The notes under the pieces are model-generated. The model saw only the letters and a program-made list of their open reading frames with translations, was not told the origin of the DNA and made no database searches. The position numbers were made by a program, and so were the translations under genes. 64,000 nucleotides of DNA from Membranipora membranacea (lineage: Eukaryota; Bryozoa; Gymnolaemata; Cheilostomatida; Membraniporidae), in NCBI GenBank assembly GCA_914767715.1, contig OU612068.1, positions 26,474,001 through 26,538,000 on the forward strand. The letters are read 5' to 3'. Below are positions 61,401 to 64,000 of this stretch, in pieces; position 1 is the first letter of the stretch; each line of letters opens with the position of its first letter.

Positions 61401-63816
61401 CATTGAAGGTAAACACCAGATTCTGCATAAGCAGACATTTAAAACATAGCCGTGTCAGCAGTATACTGTGATTATATGACACAGCTCTGTCCTGGGTAAA
61501 TGTTTGACAATTCTCCTGCTCACCCTTGAATCAGGTCAACACCCAAATCATCCAGGATCATTATTGTGCAGAAATATAAAAAGTAAATCCTGAGGTCGAA
61601 ATTCTCTTGCTAAAGATTCAATTTCATTGGTATTCATATATACAATAAAATAAATATAAATATATACTGTTTGTAGCGAATCAGCTGATATCAGACACAG
61701 CAGTAAAGCTGATGGGTAAGCTGTCACACGAGCTGACACATGTCTATCTGTCGGACTGTCACAGGATAACCGATCACTCTATGAAGGCTCTGGCTTCCTG
61801 TAAAAACCTCACTGTGCTCAATGTAGCTGATTGTGTAAGGTGGGTTTGACTTAGTGTCTCTATCTCAGGGGTCGCTTATAGCATCTAACGCTCATTTACC
61901 AATTTATTTGATTATTTAGTAAGAGAGATGTCTTTGTAGATTTATGGTATTAGTTGTGGTAATTGACATAAAATGATAATTGATTTAAAAACTTTTATTT
62001 TGAAAGAATGTCACCTAATCTTTCACTGCAATGCTGTATTTGACCCGTCATTATGTGACATAACTTTGTCATTCCCCTACTTGGGATTTAGTCAGCATAT
62101 TCACTTCACACAATATTCTCTAAATGAGTATACTTATGTATCTGTAGGATAACCGACACAGGTGTGAGGCATCTCATGGAGGGCCCATCTGGTCCAAAGA
62201 TCAGAGAGCTAAACCTAACAAACTGTATAAGAGTGGGTGATATAGCACTCGTCAACATCCACAAGAGGTAAACAACTCTACGATCATGTTGAAAATTAGC
62301 CTGTCTAGTTGAAAATCTATCATACTATTATTGTTTTGGATTCAAGTCATTCCTGTTTTACTCATGATGAAAAAGCTGCCGTTATTCATAATATTGTCAT
62401 CATGACACCAAAATGCTGTGAAGTTACTGAACAAGTTTGAGAAGTCTGCTAGAAACAACCAGTTGTCATTTAATATTTTTTAGGTGCCACAGCTTAACCT
62501 ACCTAAGTGTTTGTTTCTGTGAACATATAAGCGAGGCTGGTATTGAGTTGCTGGGTCAGGTCCATAGCCTGGTATCCTTAGACATATCTGGTTGTGCCTG
62601 CGGGGATCAAGGACTGTCCGCACTGGGAAACAATACAAGATTCAAGGATGTTACACTGGCAGAGTGTGGGAAGATTACAGATTTAGGTTTACAAAAGTTT
62701 GCTCAGCAATGCAAGGATGTCAACAGATTGAGCCTGGCCCATTGTAAGGTGAGTGTGTTCGTCTGAAGGGACATTGCCTCTTCAATTATCACCCAAAAAC
62801 CCATAAATGTAGAATCTAAGAACCGTAAATTTTGAATTTGAAAATCAAATATTCTTAGAGTGTCTGTAGGGACTGATTAACTATTGAAAGATTTAACATT
62901 GAAACACATTTTTTGGATATTTCCTCCAGAATCTGACAGACGGCGCTATAAAGAATCTAGCGTTTTGCTGCCGACTGCTGAATGTTCTTGACTTAGCTGG
63001 ATGTAAGTTACTCACTGATCAGAGTGTACAGTATTTATCTGGTGTATGTCACTACCTGATGGAGCTGAACATGAGCGGCTGTATACTACTGACGTGAGTA
63101 TGCTATTATTCTCAAACAGTCTGATTATCACTTTGTGAATAAAATCCTAACTGCTATGTGCCAACTCACACTTGAATATTACAAACAAGAAAAGTTCAGA
63201 AATTCACTGAATGCCTCTCTTTTGTGCTCCTTTTTTATCCTCATGTCTCCAAAAACATTGTCTAGTGCTCTCATTGCAAGGTGATCCTTGGACTGGCAAG
63301 ATATCTACTGATGTTAGCAGGATTACCATGTACCTCTCAACAGCTGATGCCAAGCGCTTTGGAAACTAAGAATATTAGCAACACGATTTAATTTGCTAAA
63401 TTGGGTCATGTTTGTATAGATTTATATTTTTACTTATCAGAGACAAGGCTATGAGATACTTGAGGAAAGGTTGTAAGAAACTGAGAAGCCTTTCTGTACT
63501 CTACTGTAAAGCCATAACCAAGTGAGTACAGCTCATAGATAACAGTACCTACTCAGTTTCAGTGTCTTATGTTGCCTTAGGGTGACTGACCTCATCGGGG
63601 GCACCTCCTAGATAACTCAATACTGTCAGCAAACCGTGATGAACCAAGCACCTCCCAACAGCAAGAGAGGCTCCTTTTGAGTCTAACCTCTCTGATAATT
63701 ACATTCTGGTATGAATTGTTTTATTATTTTACAGACGCTCTGTGCAGAAGATGATGGTATCTGTACCCATAGTGCACTGGACCGATGATGAAGTCCCAGA
63801 GTTCTTCAACTACTAG
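52454..63816 (+). CDS. FBXL13: F-box and leucine-rich-repeat protein 13 / dynein regulatory complex subunit 6 (DRC6), complete
   Basis: Twenty-five exons with continuous phase encode 823 aa. Exons: 52454-52531, 53090-53193, 53420-53513, 53814-53834, 54213-54278, 54436-54462, 54763-54830, 55181-55335, 55852-55961, 56999-57022, 57396-57500, 57735-57830, 57988-58013, 58149-58160, 59092-59254, 59532-59632, 59987-60116, 60352-60450, 61291-61408, 61677-61839, 62148-62267, 62484-62748, 62930-63093, 63441-63521 and 63735-63816. The N-terminus (MAASLKGIDPELKRYLYKNR) and a basic helical region precede an F-box (about 281-330: IFRHLNLIDLSRCACVCRAW, EVPQLWRR). LRRs run to about 800 with repeated L..L.LS.C..ITD patterns (LSYLSMSYCRKITNKGLEYV, LVYINLSGCNQ, LNLTNCIRVGD). 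The order matches animal FBXL13, a nexin-link dynein regulatory complex subunit of motile cilia. The 12-, 21-, 24- and 27-nt microexons are the least certain borders. Confidence 0.93.
58801..58885. repeat. Perfect-arm hairpin in FBXL13 intron 14
   Basis: Arms of about 35 bp (58801-58835 and 58851-58885; core ttttagttgttccaataaa paired with tttattggaacaactaaaa) with two mismatches and a 15-nt loop. No coding role. It is likely a small foldback insertion or a processed double-stranded RNA source. Confidence 0.8.
59832..59861. repeat. (TTG)n microsatellite
   Basis: About ten uninterrupted TTG/GTT triplets in an intron of FBXL13. Confidence 0.9.
60677..61030 (-). CDS. Nested single-exon ORF with predicted coiled coil, unknown function
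   Basis: A 117-codon ORF on the minus strand inside the FBXL13 intron between exons 60352-60450 and 61291-61408. The N-terminal third is Lys/Asp/Thr-rich (KADTKTKKADTKKDK) and the middle is Ser/Thr-rich. The C-terminal half has heptad-like hydrophobic spacing (SLQGDMESLKSELDQLKDLS, LTHIMSLMERQERYLKEHG) and a charged end. Its composition is unlike the surrounding AT-rich intron. It could be a small nested gene or a retrocopy of a coiled-coil protein; I do not recognise the family. A palindrome lies 104-134 bp before the ATG. No clear polyadenylation signal was found. Confidence 0.5.
   Translation of the reverse strand: MEGKDSNRSVAKADTKTKKADTKKDKLLIQPSSSGTIKKTQLSTTSQNPLGSLTNLSFAESVTSLQGDMESLKSELDQLKDLSSSLTHIMSLMERQERYLKEHGMREEEPAPKTKTE
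61134..61164. promoter_or_regulatory. Palindrome with AGGTCA half-sites near the nested ORF
   Basis: TTTTCTGAGGTCATG, one T, then its exact reverse complement. It contains AGGTCA and TGACCT, the half-sites of nuclear receptors, as an inverted repeat spaced by five bases. It sits 104 bp upstream of the nested minus-strand ORF. It may be a receptor site or only a small hairpin. Confidence 0.35.
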
Positions 63817-64000
63817 GACTGTGTATTTTTGAAGACGGTAGCATCTGCACCGCATACCTACTTATGAAGAATCGGCTTATCATGACTCGTCTTTGTTGCT
63901 CTTACTCCCTGTACACATTGTAAATAGATTTTATTGTTTCCATGGTCTTCCTTTTCCCCAAAAATTATTCGCTATTTATGACAAATTTAATTATTTCTTT

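Noticed and set aside
1-64000. CRISPR arrays, prokaryotic operons, tRNA or rRNA genes
   Set aside because: The sequence is spliced eukaryotic DNA. The tandem repeats seen lack unique spacers, and no cloverleaf with A and B boxes was found by eye.

Overview
This window is AT-rich, intron-containing animal DNA. Genes are split by GT-AG introns, and canonical AATAAA polyadenylation signals follow several of them. The gene content is two cilium-associated families at the edges and a cluster of secreted copper oxygenases of the AA15 / chitin-binding type 4 kind in the middle. That fits an invertebrate, possibly a mollusc or another lophotrochozoan; the taxon is inference only, and no ribosomal or mitochondrial marker is present.

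Layout. (1) 1-7819, minus strand: the 5' ten exons (about 689 codons) of an EF-hand plus WD-repeat protein of the WDR49/WDR64/EFCAB8 type, running off the left edge. (2) 7820-13800: gene-poor. (3) 13928-15953, plus: AA15-like gene A. (4) 16798-18490, minus: a transposon-derived gene with in-frame stops. (5) 18491-25393: intergenic DNA with an ATATGG-rich satellite and a 2.3 kb element with inverted terminal repeats. (6) 23725-51659: a large head-to-tail segmental duplication. Unit 1 (23725-38736) carries AA15 genes B and C and a derived gene D. Unit 2 (38737-51659) carries a wrecked B' pseudogene, C' and D'. (7) 52454-63816, plus: a complete 25-exon F-box/leucine-rich-repeat gene, FBXL13 (dynein regulatory complex subunit 6). 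A small single-exon ORF is nested on the opposite strand in one of its introns.

The AA15 cluster. A, B, C and C' share one architecture: a signal peptide ending just before the copper-binding N-terminal His, the oxygenase domain on exons 2-6 with identical exon lengths (108, 142, 157 and 95 nt), a Thr/Pro-rich mucin-like linker, and a C-terminal six-cysteine module of about 36 residues. D and D' keep the signal peptide, the linker and the six-Cys module but have no oxygenase domain, and the catalytic His codon position reads Gln. They look like secreted, non-enzymatic derivatives born inside the cluster. The duplicated units have since diverged through a TTAA-flanked 1.3 kb foldback element (unit 1 only), a retroelement fragment (unit 2 only), two exon-removing deletions in B', minisatellite growth, and an apparent exchange that gave C a D-like tail and 3' flank.

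All exon boundaries were read by eye from splice consensus, reading-frame continuity and family knowledge. No alignment or search was run.
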